37,012 bases of DNA from positions 1-37,012 of the forward strand of contig JAKOWB010000004.1 of the NCBI GenBank assembly GCA_029781795.1, given 5' to 3'. The DNA is from Pseudomonadota bacterium. GTDB taxonomy: Bacteria; Pseudomonadota; Alphaproteobacteria; Kiloniellales; JACOMY01. Shown here in pieces: positions 1-7,734 of the stretch (the stretch's first letter is position 1; each line of letters starts with the position of its first letter). Below the pieces are notes generated by a model that saw nothing but the letters and a program-made list of their open reading frames with translations, was not told where the DNA came from and made no database searches. Made by a program: the position numbers and the translations under genes.

Positions 1-579
1 GCCGGCGCCGTCGGCGACAGCCGGGGTGACGGCCTGCTGGTGGTCGGACGCGGCGGCTCGGGCAAGTCGACGACGGTGCTGGCAGCCCTGGCAGGTGGCA
101 TGACCACCGTTGGCGACGACTACGTCGCCCTGCAACCCGGCGTGCCGCCCCGCGCCTGGGCGCTCTACGGCAGCATGCGGCTGTTCGCCGACCATGCGGC
201 GCGGTTCCCGCACCTGCTGCCGGCCGTCGAGCATAGTGCCGAGCAGGACGGCCGGCTGAAGCTCGCCAGCTATGTCGGTCGGCAGCGGCCGGCGCAGATG
301 GCGGCGAACCTGGCGCTCGGCGCCCTCGTGGCGCCACGGCCCGATCCCGGCGGGCGGACCCGCGTCGAACCGCTGTCGGCGGATGAGGCGCTGGCCGCCC
401 TGGCGCCCAGCACGCTGCGGCAGATGCGGCCGCGCGATGCGACGCTCGTGGCGATGCAGGCGCTCTGCGCGCGGCTGCCGGCGCACCGCCTGCACCTCGG
501 GGCGGATCTCGCCGTTCTGCCGGGCCTGCTGCGCGGCCTGATCGCCAGCAGACCCGCCGAGGCGGAGGCCACGACATGA
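1..579 (+). CDS. HPr-kinase-like P-loop protein (5' partial)
   Basis: The frame is open to the left edge, so the true start lies outside the window; the first internal start-like codon is a GTG within the strand leading to the P-loop. The visible 192 codons begin just before a Walker A loop GRGGSGKST. About 15 residues later GDDYVAL resembles the acidic segment of HprK-type kinases (typically GDD or ADD followed by Y and hydrophobics). Full-length members are about 300 residues, so roughly the N-terminal third is missing. The stop overlaps the next start (ATGA). HprK-related proteins of this kind accompany PF14907-type nucleotidyltransferases in surface-polysaccharide and lasso-peptide tailoring clusters; the gene two positions downstream fits that. 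The substrate cannot be read from the sequence. Another small P-loop ATPase family is possible. Confidence 0.72.
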   Translation, partial: AGAVGDSRGDGLLVVGRGGSGKSTTVLAALAGGMTTVGDDYVALQPGVPPRAWALYGSMRLFADHAARFPHLLPAVEHSAEQDGRLKLASYVGRQRPAQMAANLALGALVAPRPDPGGRTRVEPLSADEALAALAPSTLRQMRPRDATLVAMQALCARLPAHRLHLGADLAVLPGLLRGLIASRPAEAEATT

Positions 580-1265
580 GCCACGACGAGCGCATCGATG
601 TGCTGGTCGCGGCCAGCCGGGCGGAGCGCTGGATTGGCGCGGCGATCGATTCGGTGCTGGCCCAGCGTGGCGTCGCGCTGGGCCGCCTCGTCGTCGTGGT
701 CAACGGCTCCCCGGACGGGACCGAGGACATCGTGCGGCGCTATCCCCCGCCGGTGTTCTGCCTGGCCAGCCCGGAGGCGCATTCGGCAAAGGCGCGGAAC
801 CGCGCCCTCGACGCCAGCGACGCCCCCCTGCTGACGCACCTCGATGCGGACGACATCATGCCCCCCGACAGCCTCGCCTGCCGGCTGCGCGCTCTGCGCG
901 CGCAGGACGCGGAGATGGTCGCCGGCCGTGTCCTCTCCTTCCGCGATGGCCAGCCGCTGCCGGCGGACTGCAACGCACCCGAGTTGCGCGCCTGGTCCAA
1001 GCCGGCAAAGCTTCTGGGCTGCAGCCTCATGCGCCGCAGCCTGTACGACCGCATCGGCCGCTTCGACGAGAGCCTGGTCGGCACCGAAGGTGTGGACTGG
1101 GTGATGCGGAGCGCGCGCGCCGCGGTGCAGGTGGCCGCCGTGGACCAGGTGGTGCTATTGCGCCGGCTGCACCCGGAGAGCATGAGCCAGACGCGCGCCG
1201 TACAGCTTCGCCACGAGTACCTGAAACTGCTGCGGCGGCATGTCGGCGAGGGCGGAAGCTCCTGA
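576..1265 (+). CDS. Family 2 glycosyltransferase
   Basis: 229 residues with a GT-A fold layout. The N-terminal strand IDVLVAAS is followed by a segment ending VVVVNGSPDGTED, which matches the GT2 pattern for nucleotide binding. The metal-binding DXD equivalent is LDADD at residues 89-93, and FDESL..TEGVDWVMR near 165-178 resembles the GT2 acceptor region (usually ED or DVD W). It probably transfers a sugar from a nucleotide-sugar donor in the cytoplasm. Its start overlaps the kinase-like gene by 4 bp and its stop overlaps the nucleotidyltransferase start by 1 bp, so the three genes are translationally coupled. At 229 residues it is a minimal catalytic domain without membrane segments. Donor and acceptor are unknown. 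Confidence 0.85.
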   Translation: MSHDERIDVLVAASRAERWIGAAIDSVLAQRGVALGRLVVVVNGSPDGTEDIVRRYPPPVFCLASPEAHSAKARNRALDASDAPLLTHLDADDIMPPDSLACRLRALRAQDAEMVAGRVLSFRDGQPLPADCNAPELRAWSKPAKLLGCSLMRRSLYDRIGRFDESLVGTEGVDWVMRSARAAVQVAAVDQVVLLRRLHPESMSQTRAVQLRHEYLKLLRRHVGEGGSS

Positions 1266-2881
1266 TGGGTCCGCTGGAGCCGCGCGACCGGCTGCTGCTG
1301 CGCGCTGCACTGCTGGAAGGCGATGCGGCCCGCGCCGCCTGGAAGGGGCTGTCGCCGGACTTCGACCTGGACCCGCTGGATCACGGCCGCACGCGCATCC
1401 TGCCGCTGCTGCATCGGAACCTGCTGCGCTTGGGCATCGAGGATGCGCGCCTGCCGCGCCTGCGCGGCGTGCGGCACTATGCCTGGGCACGCAACCAGGT
1501 GCGGCTGCGCACATTGATGCCGCTGGTCCGTCGGCTGCATGCCGAAGGGATCGAGACCCTGCTGTTGAAGGGTGCCGCGCTGCTGGCGGCCTGCCTGCCC
1601 GACTTCAGCCTGCGCCCGATGGACGACATCGACCTGCTGGTGCGTCCGGGCGACGTGGCCAGGACCCTGCCGCTGCTGGCGGCTTCGGGCTACCAGCCCG
1701 TCAACATCAAACCCTGGAGCATCGTCCCGCTGGCGATGCAGGACGGCCCAGGCTACCCCTTCATCAACGCCAATGGCGACGAGTTGGACCTGCACTGGCA
1801 CGCACTGCACGACGATCGGCGGCCGTCAGCCGACGTTGGGCTCTGGGCGGCGGCGCGCCCGGCCAGGCTCTTCGGCACGCCGACACTGGTGCCCTGTCCG
1901 GCCGACCTGCTGCTGCAGATCTGCGCGCATGCCGCCGGGTGGAGCCAGACGCATGGCCTGCGCTGGGTGGCGGACTCGCTGGTGATCCTGCGCTCCGCCG
2001 GACCAGCCTTCGACTGGGCGCGCCTCGAGTCCGAGGCGATCACGCACCGGGTCGCGCCCGCGCTGCACGCGGCGCTGACGATCCTGCGCCGGGACCTGGA
2101 TCAGCCGGTGCCGGGACAGGTCCTGGCCGGCCTCCGCCGTCGCGTCACCTGGTTCGGGCGACGGGAGATGCGGCTGCGCGGCATCGCGCCGGATGGCCTG
2201 TCGTCCTGGCAACGCAGGTTCCTCGACCTCTGCGCCTTCCGCCGCAGCCGCGACTACCTGATGCATCGCCCGCTGCTGCGCGCCCTTCCTTCCTACCTAC
2301 GCGCACGCAACCAGGCCGACACGCGGGTCGGCGCGGCGCTGCGGCTCGGCTTCGGCGCGCTGGGGCGGCCAACCTGGCTCCGCCGCCTCTTGCCGCTCGA
2401 TCGCCTGCGCAGCGTGCCGCCGGACGAGGTGCCGCCGCTCGGCACGACGGTCGGCCCCGCGGCGCCGGCAAGCGCGCGCGCCGTCTTCCGCGAAGGGTGG
2501 TCCTACTTCGAGCCGGCCGGCCGCTGGACCCTTGGCCCCGAGGCTCGCCTGGCCTGGCGCCTGCCGCCCCAGGCGGGCGACGTGACGGTTCAGATCGAAG
2601 GGCACCGCTTCGCGCCGCCCGGCCAGGCGCTGCGGCCGATCGAGTTCTGGATCGGCCGGACGCGCCTGGCCTGCTGGCCGACACCGGCGCGCCCCGCGGC
2701 CGGCCAGACGCTGCGCCTCACGGTCCCCGCGCGCCTCCTACGGGGCCATCCGCTGCTGATCCTCAGCATTGTGGTGCGACGGCCGATCGCACCGCTCGAC
2801 ATCGGCTACAACGCCGACCCCCGCGCCCTGGGCCTGTTCCTCAGGCGCGCCAGGGCCACAGCCGATCCAGCCGGGGACTGA
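1265..2881 (+). CDS. Nucleotidyltransferase-family protein with C-terminal beta-sandwich module
   Basis: 538 residues in two parts. Residues about 1-370 look like the uncharacterised nucleotidyltransferase family (PF14907 type): LLLKGAAL at 99-106, followed by MDDIDLLV at 119-126, the paired acidic residues expected to bind metal. Residues from about 407 to 532 form a separate module beginning REGWSYFEPAGRWTLG and ending with a GYNADPRALGL-like segment. From memory, similar beta-sandwich modules are appended to exopolysaccharide glycosyltransferases of proteobacteria. The fusion points to a surface-glycan or glycosylated-product role rather than nucleotide metabolism. It is the last gene of the left-edge operon. 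The reaction is unknown; the domain boundary is estimated by eye. Confidence 0.75.
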   Translation: MGPLEPRDRLLLRAALLEGDAARAAWKGLSPDFDLDPLDHGRTRILPLLHRNLLRLGIEDARLPRLRGVRHYAWARNQVRLRTLMPLVRRLHAEGIETLLLKGAALLAACLPDFSLRPMDDIDLLVRPGDVARTLPLLAASGYQPVNIKPWSIVPLAMQDGPGYPFINANGDELDLHWHALHDDRRPSADVGLWAAARPARLFGTPTLVPCPADLLLQICAHAAGWSQTHGLRWVADSLVILRSAGPAFDWARLESEAITHRVAPALHAALTILRRDLDQPVPGQVLAGLRRRVTWFGRREMRLRGIAPDGLSSWQRRFLDLCAFRRSRDYLMHRPLLRALPSYLRARNQADTRVGAALRLGFGALGRPTWLRRLLPLDRLRSVPPDEVPPLGTTVGPAAPASARAVFREGWSYFEPAGRWTLGPEARLAWRLPPQAGDVTVQIEGHRFAPPGQALRPIEFWIGRTRLACWPTPARPAAGQTLRLTVPARLLRGHPLLILSIVVRRPIAPLDIGYNADPRALGLFLRRARATADPAGD

Positions 2882-2931
2882 GACCACGTGGCGCTATCGC
2901 GGCCCGCCCGGCGTTGCTATCAGAGGCCGCC

Positions 2932-4749
2932 ATGCCCGCGCCCCTTCTCAGCCTGCAGGACATTTCACTCGGCTTCGGCGGCCACCCGCTGCTGGACGGC
3001 GCCGAGCTCGTCGTCGAGCCGGGCGACCGCCTCTGCCTCGTCGGCCGCAACGGCTCCGGCAAGTCGACCCTGCTGAAGGTGGCCGCCGGCCTGCTGCCGC
3101 CGGACGCCGGGCGCCGCGTGGTGCAGCAGGGCACCAGCATCCTCTACCTGCCGCAGGAGCCCGATCTCTCGGCCCATGCCACGGTGCTTGACTACGTCGC
3201 GGCGAGCCTGCCGGCCGAGGGTTCGGATCACCGGGCGCGCCAGCTGCTCGACGCGCTGGAACTGGCGCCCGAACTGCCGACGGCGACGCTCAGCGGCGGC
3301 GAGATCCGCCGCGCCGCGCTGGCCCGGACCTTGGCGCCGAAGCCCGACGTGCTGCTGCTGGACGAGCCGACCAACCACCTCGACCTGCCGGCCATCGAGT
3401 GGCTGGAGCGCGAGCTGGCCGGGCTCTCGTCCGCCATCGTGCTGATCAGCCATGACCGCCGCTTCCTGGAACGCCTGTCGCGCGCCACGCTCTGGCTCGA
3501 CCGCGGCCGCGTGCGCCGCCTCGACCAGGGCTTCGGCGCCTTCGAGGCCTGGCGCGACCAGGTGCTGGAGCAGGAGGAACGCGACCGCCACAAGCTGGAT
3601 CGCCGCATCGTCGCCGAGGAACACTGGCTGCGCTATGGCGTGACCGCCCGGCGCAAGCGCAACGAGCGGCGCCTCGCGCAGCTCGTCGGCCTGCGCCAGC
3701 AGCGCCGCGAGGAGCGCCGCCGCGTCGGCCAGGTGCAGATGACGGCGACCGAGGGTGCGCAGTCCGGCAAGCTGGTGATCGAGGCCAAGGGCCTGGCCAA
3801 GGCCTTCGGCGAACTCACGCTGGTCAAGGATCTGACCTTGCGCGTGCGGCGTGGCGACCGGCTGGGCATCGTTGGGCCGAACGGCGCGGGCAAGACCACG
3901 CTGCTGCGGTTGCTGACCGGGCAGCTCGCGCCCGATGCCGGCGAGGTGAAGCTGGGCGCCAACCTGATGGCGGTGACGCTGGACCAGCAGCGCCGGGCGC
4001 TGGATCCCGCCCGGACCCTGGTCGAGGCGCTGACCGGCGGGCATGGCGACCGGGTGCAGGTCGGCGGCCAGAGCAAGCATGTGATGAGCTACCTGCAGGA
4101 TTTCCTCTTCACGCCCGCGCAGGCCAACACGCCGGTCGGCGTGCTGTCGGGCGGCGAGCGCGGCCGCCTGATGCTGGCGCGCGCGCTGGCGCAGCCGGCC
4201 AACCTGCTGGTGCTGGACGAGCCGACCAACGACCTGGACCTGGAGACGCTGGACCTGCTGCAGGAGCTGCTGGCCGACCACCCGGCGACCGTGATGCTGG
4301 TCAGCCACGACCGCGACTTCCTGGACCGCGTCTGCACCTCGCTGTTGGCCTTCGAGGGGCGCGGCCGCTGGCTCGAGTACCCCGGCGGCTACAGCGACCT
4401 GGTGGCGCAGCGCGGCCATGGTGTTACGACCCGGTCGGCGGCCGAGGGCCCCCGGCGCGCGCGGGAGGAGAAGCCAGCACCGCCGCCACCATCACCTCGG
4501 CCCGAGCGCAAGGCGCGCCTGACACTGACACAGCAGCAGAGCCTGCGCGAACTGCCGCGCCGCATGGAAACCCTGCAGCGCGGCATCGCCACCCTGCAGG
4601 ACAAGCTGGCCGACGCCGACCTCTTCCGCCGCGATCCGGCGGGCTTCGCCAAGGCGAGCACCGACCTTGCGACCCTGCAGCAGGCGCTCGCCGCAGCCGA
4701 GGACGAATGGCTGGAGCTCAGCCTGCTGAAGGAAGAGCTGGAGGGCTAG
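2932..4749 (+). CDS. uup: ABC-F family ATPase, Uup-like
   Basis: 605 residues with two ABC ATPase domains and no membrane segments, the ABC-F layout. Domain 1 has Walker A GRNGSGKST at 38-46, signature LSGGE at 120-124 and LLLDEPTNHLD just after. A highly charged interdomain linker follows (about 205-275). Domain 2 has Walker A GPNGAGKT at 315-322, LSGGERGRL and LVLDEPTNDLD. The C-terminus (about 525-605) is rich in L, Q, E and K and looks like the coiled-coil DNA/ribosome-binding tail of Uup. ABC-F proteins act on ribosomes; Uup affects precise transposon excision and ribosome function. The frame is open far upstream, but family alignment and MPAPLLSLQDIS support the start chosen here. Its TAG stop is followed in frame by a tandem repeat. 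Confidence 0.93.
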   Translation: MPAPLLSLQDISLGFGGHPLLDGAELVVEPGDRLCLVGRNGSGKSTLLKVAAGLLPPDAGRRVVQQGTSILYLPQEPDLSAHATVLDYVAASLPAEGSDHRARQLLDALELAPELPTATLSGGEIRRAALARTLAPKPDVLLLDEPTNHLDLPAIEWLERELAGLSSAIVLISHDRRFLERLSRATLWLDRGRVRRLDQGFGAFEAWRDQVLEQEERDRHKLDRRIVAEEHWLRYGVTARRKRNERRLAQLVGLRQQRREERRRVGQVQMTATEGAQSGKLVIEAKGLAKAFGELTLVKDLTLRVRRGDRLGIVGPNGAGKTTLLRLLTGQLAPDAGEVKLGANLMAVTLDQQRRALDPARTLVEALTGGHGDRVQVGGQSKHVMSYLQDFLFTPAQANTPVGVLSGGERGRLMLARALAQPANLLVLDEPTNDLDLETLDLLQELLADHPATVMLVSHDRDFLDRVCTSLLAFEGRGRWLEYPGGYSDLVAQRGHGVTTRSAAEGPRRAREEKPAPPPPSPRPERKARLTLTQQQSLRELPRRMETLQRGIATLQDKLADADLFRRDPAGFAKASTDLATLQQALAAAEDEWLELSLLKEELEG

Positions 4750-4750
4750 C

Positions 4751-4795
4751 GCGGGCTTGCCAAGGGCGGGCTTGCCACGGGCGGGCTTGCCAAGG
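4751..4795 (+). repeat. 15-bp tandem repeat, three copies
   Basis: Three head-to-tail copies of GCGGGCTTGCCAAGG (the middle copy has CACGG), then a partial fourth (GCGGGCGGGC). They start one base after the uup stop codon. The unit is a multiple of three and the 24 sense codons between the uup TAG and the next ATG contain no other stop, so read in frame it would encode a GGLAK-type pentapeptide repeat. Confidence 0.9.
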
Positions 4796-4821
4796 GCGGG
4801 CGGGCGGCTAGGCTGGCCGCC

Positions 4822-6636
4822 ATGCCCGACAGCCACGAGACCGCCACCCCGGAGCCCGCCGACACGGCAGCGCGCCGCGCCCAGCACTGGATCGACCGCT
4901 TCGCCGCGGCGTTGACGAAGGGCGATGTCGCCGCTGCGTCGGCGCTCTTTGCCGACGACGGCTACTGGCGCGACCTGCTGGCCTTCACCTGGACGCTGAC
5001 GACCGCCGAGGGCCGGCCGGCCATCGAAGCGCAGCTCGCCGGGACCCTGGCTGAGGCACGCCCCACTGCCTGGCAACTGGAGGGCTGGGCGCGCGTCAAC
5101 GGCGAGAGCGTCGAGGCGGCTTTCCGCTTCGAGACGGCGACCGGGCGCGGGCGTGGCGTGCTGCGCCTCCGGGGCGAGCGCTGCTGGACCCTGCTGACGA
5201 CCCTGAAGGAGCTGAAGGGGCACGAAGAGCCCAGCGGGCCGCGACGGGCGAACGGCGTGCAGCACGGCGTCGTCATGGGACGGCAGAGCTGGCTGCAGCG
5301 GCGACAGGCCGAGCAGGCGGCGCTGGGCCGCAGCCAGCAGCCCTACGTCCTGATCGTCGGCGGCGGACAGAACGGCATCGCCCTGGCGGCACGCCTCAAG
5401 CGCCTCGGCGTGCCGGCCCTGGTGATCGACGCCCTGGCGCGGCCGGGCGATGCCTGGCGCCGCCGCTACAGCTCGCTCTGCCTGCACGACCCGGTCTGGT
5501 ACGACCACCTGCCCTACCTGCCCTTCCCCGATCACTGGCCGGTCTACACGCCGAAGGACAAGATGGGCGACTGGCTCGAGGCCTATGTCTCGCTCATGGA
5601 GATCGACTGGTGGGGCGGCGCGACCTGCCGCGGCGCCAGTTACGACGAGGCCGCCGGGCAGTGGCGCGTCGCGGTGGAGCGCGCCGGCGAGACGCTGACG
5701 CTGACGCCCGGACACCTGGTGATCGCAACCGGCCTGTCCGGCCGCCCCAAGGTGCCGCAGGTCCCCGGCCAGGAGCGCTTCGCCGGCATCCAGTACCATT
5801 CGAGCCGGCATCCCGGCGGCGCCGGCTGGGCCGGCAGGCGCTGCGTGGTCATCGGCGCCAACAACTCGGCGCACGACATCGCCGCCGACCTCTACGAGCA
5901 GGGTGCCAGCGTCACCATGGTGCAGCGCTCCTCCACCCTCGTTGCCCGGTCCGAGACCATGGCCCGCCTCGGCACCCGCCGCCTCTACAGCGAGGAGGCC
6001 TTGGCGGAGGGGATCGACACCGAGCTGGCCGACCTGCTCTTCGCCTCGGTGCCCTATCGCCTCATGGCCGGCCTGCACGAGCCCATGTACCGCGAGATGC
6101 GGCGCATCGATGCCGATCTCTACCGCCGCCTGGAGGCGGCCGGCTTCAAGCTCGACTTCGGCGAGGACAACTCGGGTCTTTACATGAAGTACGTGCGCCG
6201 CGGATCGGGCTACTACATCGATGTCGGCGCCTCCGAGCTGGTCGCCGACGGGCGCATCGCGCTGCGCAGCGGCGTCGAACCCAGGGAGCTCACCGAGAAC
6301 GCGGTGGTGCTGAGCGACGGCACCGCCCTGCCGGCGGATCTGGTGGTCTGGGCGACGGGCTTCGGTCCGCTGGAAGACTGGCTGGGCGAACTGATCTCGC
6401 CGGCGGTGGCCAGGCGGGTTGGCCGCTGCTGGGGACTGGGGTCGAACACGACCTACGATCCGGGACCCTGGGAAGGCGAGCTGCGCAACATGTGGAAGCC
6501 GACGGCGCAGTCCGGCCTCTGGATCCAGGCCGGCAATCTGCAACAGGCACGCCACTATTCGCTGTACCTCGCCCTGCAGCTCAAGGCGCGCCACGCGGGC
6601 CTGCCGACTCCGGTGTTCGATTCGGCGCGGCGATGA
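4822..6636 (+). CDS. FMO-like FAD/NAD(P)H monooxygenase with N-terminal NTF2-like domain
   Basis: 604 residues. Residues about 15-140 (HWIDRFAAALTKGDVAAASALFADDGYWRD region) look like an NTF2/SnoaL-like fold, and the remainder is a two-dinucleotide-binding-domain flavoprotein. GGGQNG at about 180-185 is the FAD Rossmann loop, FAGIQYHSSRH from residue 320 matches the FMO/Baeyer-Villiger fingerprint FxGxxxHxxx, and GANNSA at about 345 is the NADPH loop. It should use NADPH and oxygen to hydroxylate or insert oxygen into a small organic substrate in the cytosol. This domain fusion recurs in proteobacterial FMO-like proteins, so it is not a sequencing artefact. It is in the same frame as uup and 72 bp downstream; co-transcription is possible. 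The substrate is not deducible. Confidence 0.88.
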   Translation: MPDSHETATPEPADTAARRAQHWIDRFAAALTKGDVAAASALFADDGYWRDLLAFTWTLTTAEGRPAIEAQLAGTLAEARPTAWQLEGWARVNGESVEAAFRFETATGRGRGVLRLRGERCWTLLTTLKELKGHEEPSGPRRANGVQHGVVMGRQSWLQRRQAEQAALGRSQQPYVLIVGGGQNGIALAARLKRLGVPALVIDALARPGDAWRRRYSSLCLHDPVWYDHLPYLPFPDHWPVYTPKDKMGDWLEAYVSLMEIDWWGGATCRGASYDEAAGQWRVAVERAGETLTLTPGHLVIATGLSGRPKVPQVPGQERFAGIQYHSSRHPGGAGWAGRRCVVIGANNSAHDIAADLYEQGASVTMVQRSSTLVARSETMARLGTRRLYSEEALAEGIDTELADLLFASVPYRLMAGLHEPMYREMRRIDADLYRRLEAAGFKLDFGEDNSGLYMKYVRRGSGYYIDVGASELVADGRIALRSGVEPRELTENAVVLSDGTALPADLVVWATGFGPLEDWLGELISPAVARRVGRCWGLGSNTTYDPGPWEGELRNMWKPTAQSGLWIQAGNLQQARHYSLYLALQLKARHAGLPTPVFDSARR

Positions 6637-6705
6637 CGCCGCTCGCTCCTCCGTCGCCACTCGGTTCGAGCGCCGATATGAAATGAAGCGCGGAACGATC
6701 TTCGG

Positions 6706-6735
6706 TTGAGGACCCTGCTGGCGGCGTCCTAGGCT
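6706..6735 (+). promoter_or_regulatory. Candidate sigma70-type promoter for the small RNA
   Basis: TTGAGG, an 18-bp spacer, then TAGGCT. This would start transcription near 6742, about 100 bp after the flavoprotein stop and just before the hairpin-terminator unit. The match is moderate (TTGAGG good, TAGGCT weak), so this rests partly on its position. Confidence 0.35.
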
Positions 6736-6741
6736 CTCACC

Positions 6742-6828
6742 ACTGGTCGCTCATGACTAACGGCCGTTCGACCAGGAATTGAGAAAGGGCTGCGCCGAGG
6801 ACCGCCGACCTTGGCGCAGCCTCTTTTC
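6742..6828 (+). ncRNA. Candidate small RNA (about 85 nt) ending in an intrinsic terminator
   Basis: Between two genes lies a non-coding block with two ordered structures. The first is CTGGTCG (6743-6749) pairing with CGACCAG (6769-6775), whose loop contains the palindrome AACGGCCGTT. After a short A-rich linker (GAATTGAGAAA) comes a 13-bp terminator stem and a T-tract. Together with the candidate promoter this is the usual architecture of a trans-acting small RNA. The alternative is that it is only the 3' untranslated end of the upstream flavoprotein mRNA. I do not recognise a known RNA family. Confidence 0.35.
6788..6827 (+). terminator. Strong Rho-independent terminator
   Basis: GGCTGCGCCGAGG pairs with CCTTGGCGCAGCC (13 bp with one G-U) around an 8-nt loop, followed by TCTTTT. 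The A-rich sequence just 5' of the stem gives it some bidirectional character. It ends either the flavoprotein transcript or the candidate small RNA, and insulates the H-box protein gene downstream. Confidence 0.85.
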
Positions 6829-6910
6829 GTGCAAATGGACCCCCGGTGCCTTGTCTTCGACGCGCACTTCAGAGCCGGCTGCGCCCGCCGCAGCCAACCG
6901 AACCGCCGCC

Positions 6911-7495
6911 ATGGACAGGGGACAGGTCCGCTTGAGCCGTAGCGAACGCAGCGATTTCATCGCCTGGCTGCTCTCCGCGCCCGACACGCCGGCTTTCGTC
7001 GTGGAGCCGGAGAACGGACAATCGCACATCAGCGGTCGCCTGCTCGAGGCGCTTCCAGGCATCGATGGCGGCGACGCCACCGGTACGCTCGCCAGGATCA
7101 TCGGACGCAGCGGCTTTACCGGCGATCTGCTGCGGCGTGCCGCGGTTTCCACCGGTCCCGGGATCGCGGACGAGGCCCGCCATCTCTGGGCAACAGTGCC
7201 CATCGAATCGGACAGCGGCGAGGTGCTGCTGCTCGGGCTCTACGTCGGCCCCCTGCACGGCCAGACGCCCGATGCACAGGAAGCCGCCTTCAAGGCGGCC
7301 ATGGCCGAACCGGATCGCCGGCACGGCGTCAACCAGCCCCTGACTGCCATGAGTTTCCTGCTCGAGAACCTCCTGCACGCCTTCATGTCGAGTGCGCCCG
7401 ACGCGGCCTATCGCGCGCGCAAGGCCGGCGACCTTGGCTTGCAGCTCATCCAGTTGCGGGCGCTGCTGCCGGTCGGGCAGACCCTGCCGCCATAG
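6911..7495 (+). CDS. Histidine-kinase-like protein with H-box but no ATPase domain
   Basis: 194 residues. The C-terminal segment has H138 in RHGVNQPLTAMSFLLENLL, closely resembling the H-box of NtrB/FixL-class kinases (HELNQPLTAI). About 50 residues later the protein ends, so there is no N-box, G1 or G2 and no CA domain. The N-terminal 120 residues (a central ATVPIESDSGEVLLLGLYV stretch) could be a PAS-like sensor fold, but this is weak. The next gene is a response regulator 239 bp away. It may be a phosphotransfer or dimerisation partner, or a decayed kinase. The frame extends upstream to a TTG at 6779, but that would place the terminator inside the gene, so the internal ATG is preferred. 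No clear ribosome-binding site is visible. Confidence 0.6.
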   Translation: MDRGQVRLSRSERSDFIAWLLSAPDTPAFVVEPENGQSHISGRLLEALPGIDGGDATGTLARIIGRSGFTGDLLRRAAVSTGPGIADEARHLWATVPIESDSGEVLLLGLYVGPLHGQTPDAQEAAFKAAMAEPDRRHGVNQPLTAMSFLLENLLHAFMSSAPDAAYRARKAGDLGLQLIQLRALLPVGQTLPP

Positions 7496-7734
7496 CGCGA
7501 AATATCGGGATATGACGACAATCAAGGCGGGAGGCCGGGCAGCAATCGCTCCCGTCTGACTGTGGCAATTGCTCTAGAAAGCAGAATTCACCCAGTCACC
7601 AAAGGTTTTTTCCTGATCTTTGAGATGTTTGTATTCCCCGGCATATTGAACTATTCTCTTTTCAAATCTGGGGCGGTAGGGGCACTTCCAGCATTGCCGG
7701 ATGTGCCAGGGTGCAGATAGAGGGGTGACCGGGT
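7496..7734. promoter_or_regulatory. AT-rich intergenic region before the response regulator, with inverted repeat
   Basis: This 239-bp gap is far richer in A and T than the flanking genes. It holds TTGAA (7646-7650), 10 bp, TTCAA (7661-7665), a symmetric candidate operator roughly 70 bp before the response regulator start. TTGAGA near 7620 could be a -35 element with a poor -10. No open frame is convincing. It is probably the promoter of the response regulator, possibly autoregulated. Confidence 0.4.

Noticed and set aside
1240..2931. In-frame extension of the Uup gene upstream (up to a 1169-residue protein)
   Set aside because: The extension overlaps the nucleotidyltransferase gene in another frame, has low-complexity Arg/Ala/Pro composition, and ABC-F homology begins exactly at MPAPLLSLQDIS.
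4492..6660. 722-residue minus-strand frame opposite uup and the flavoprotein
   Set aside because: Pure shadow of two well-supported genes in high-GC DNA; composition is Arg/Gly/Gln-rich with no motifs.
6779..6910. Upstream part of the H-box protein frame
   Set aside because: It contains the terminator hairpin and has non-protein-like composition.
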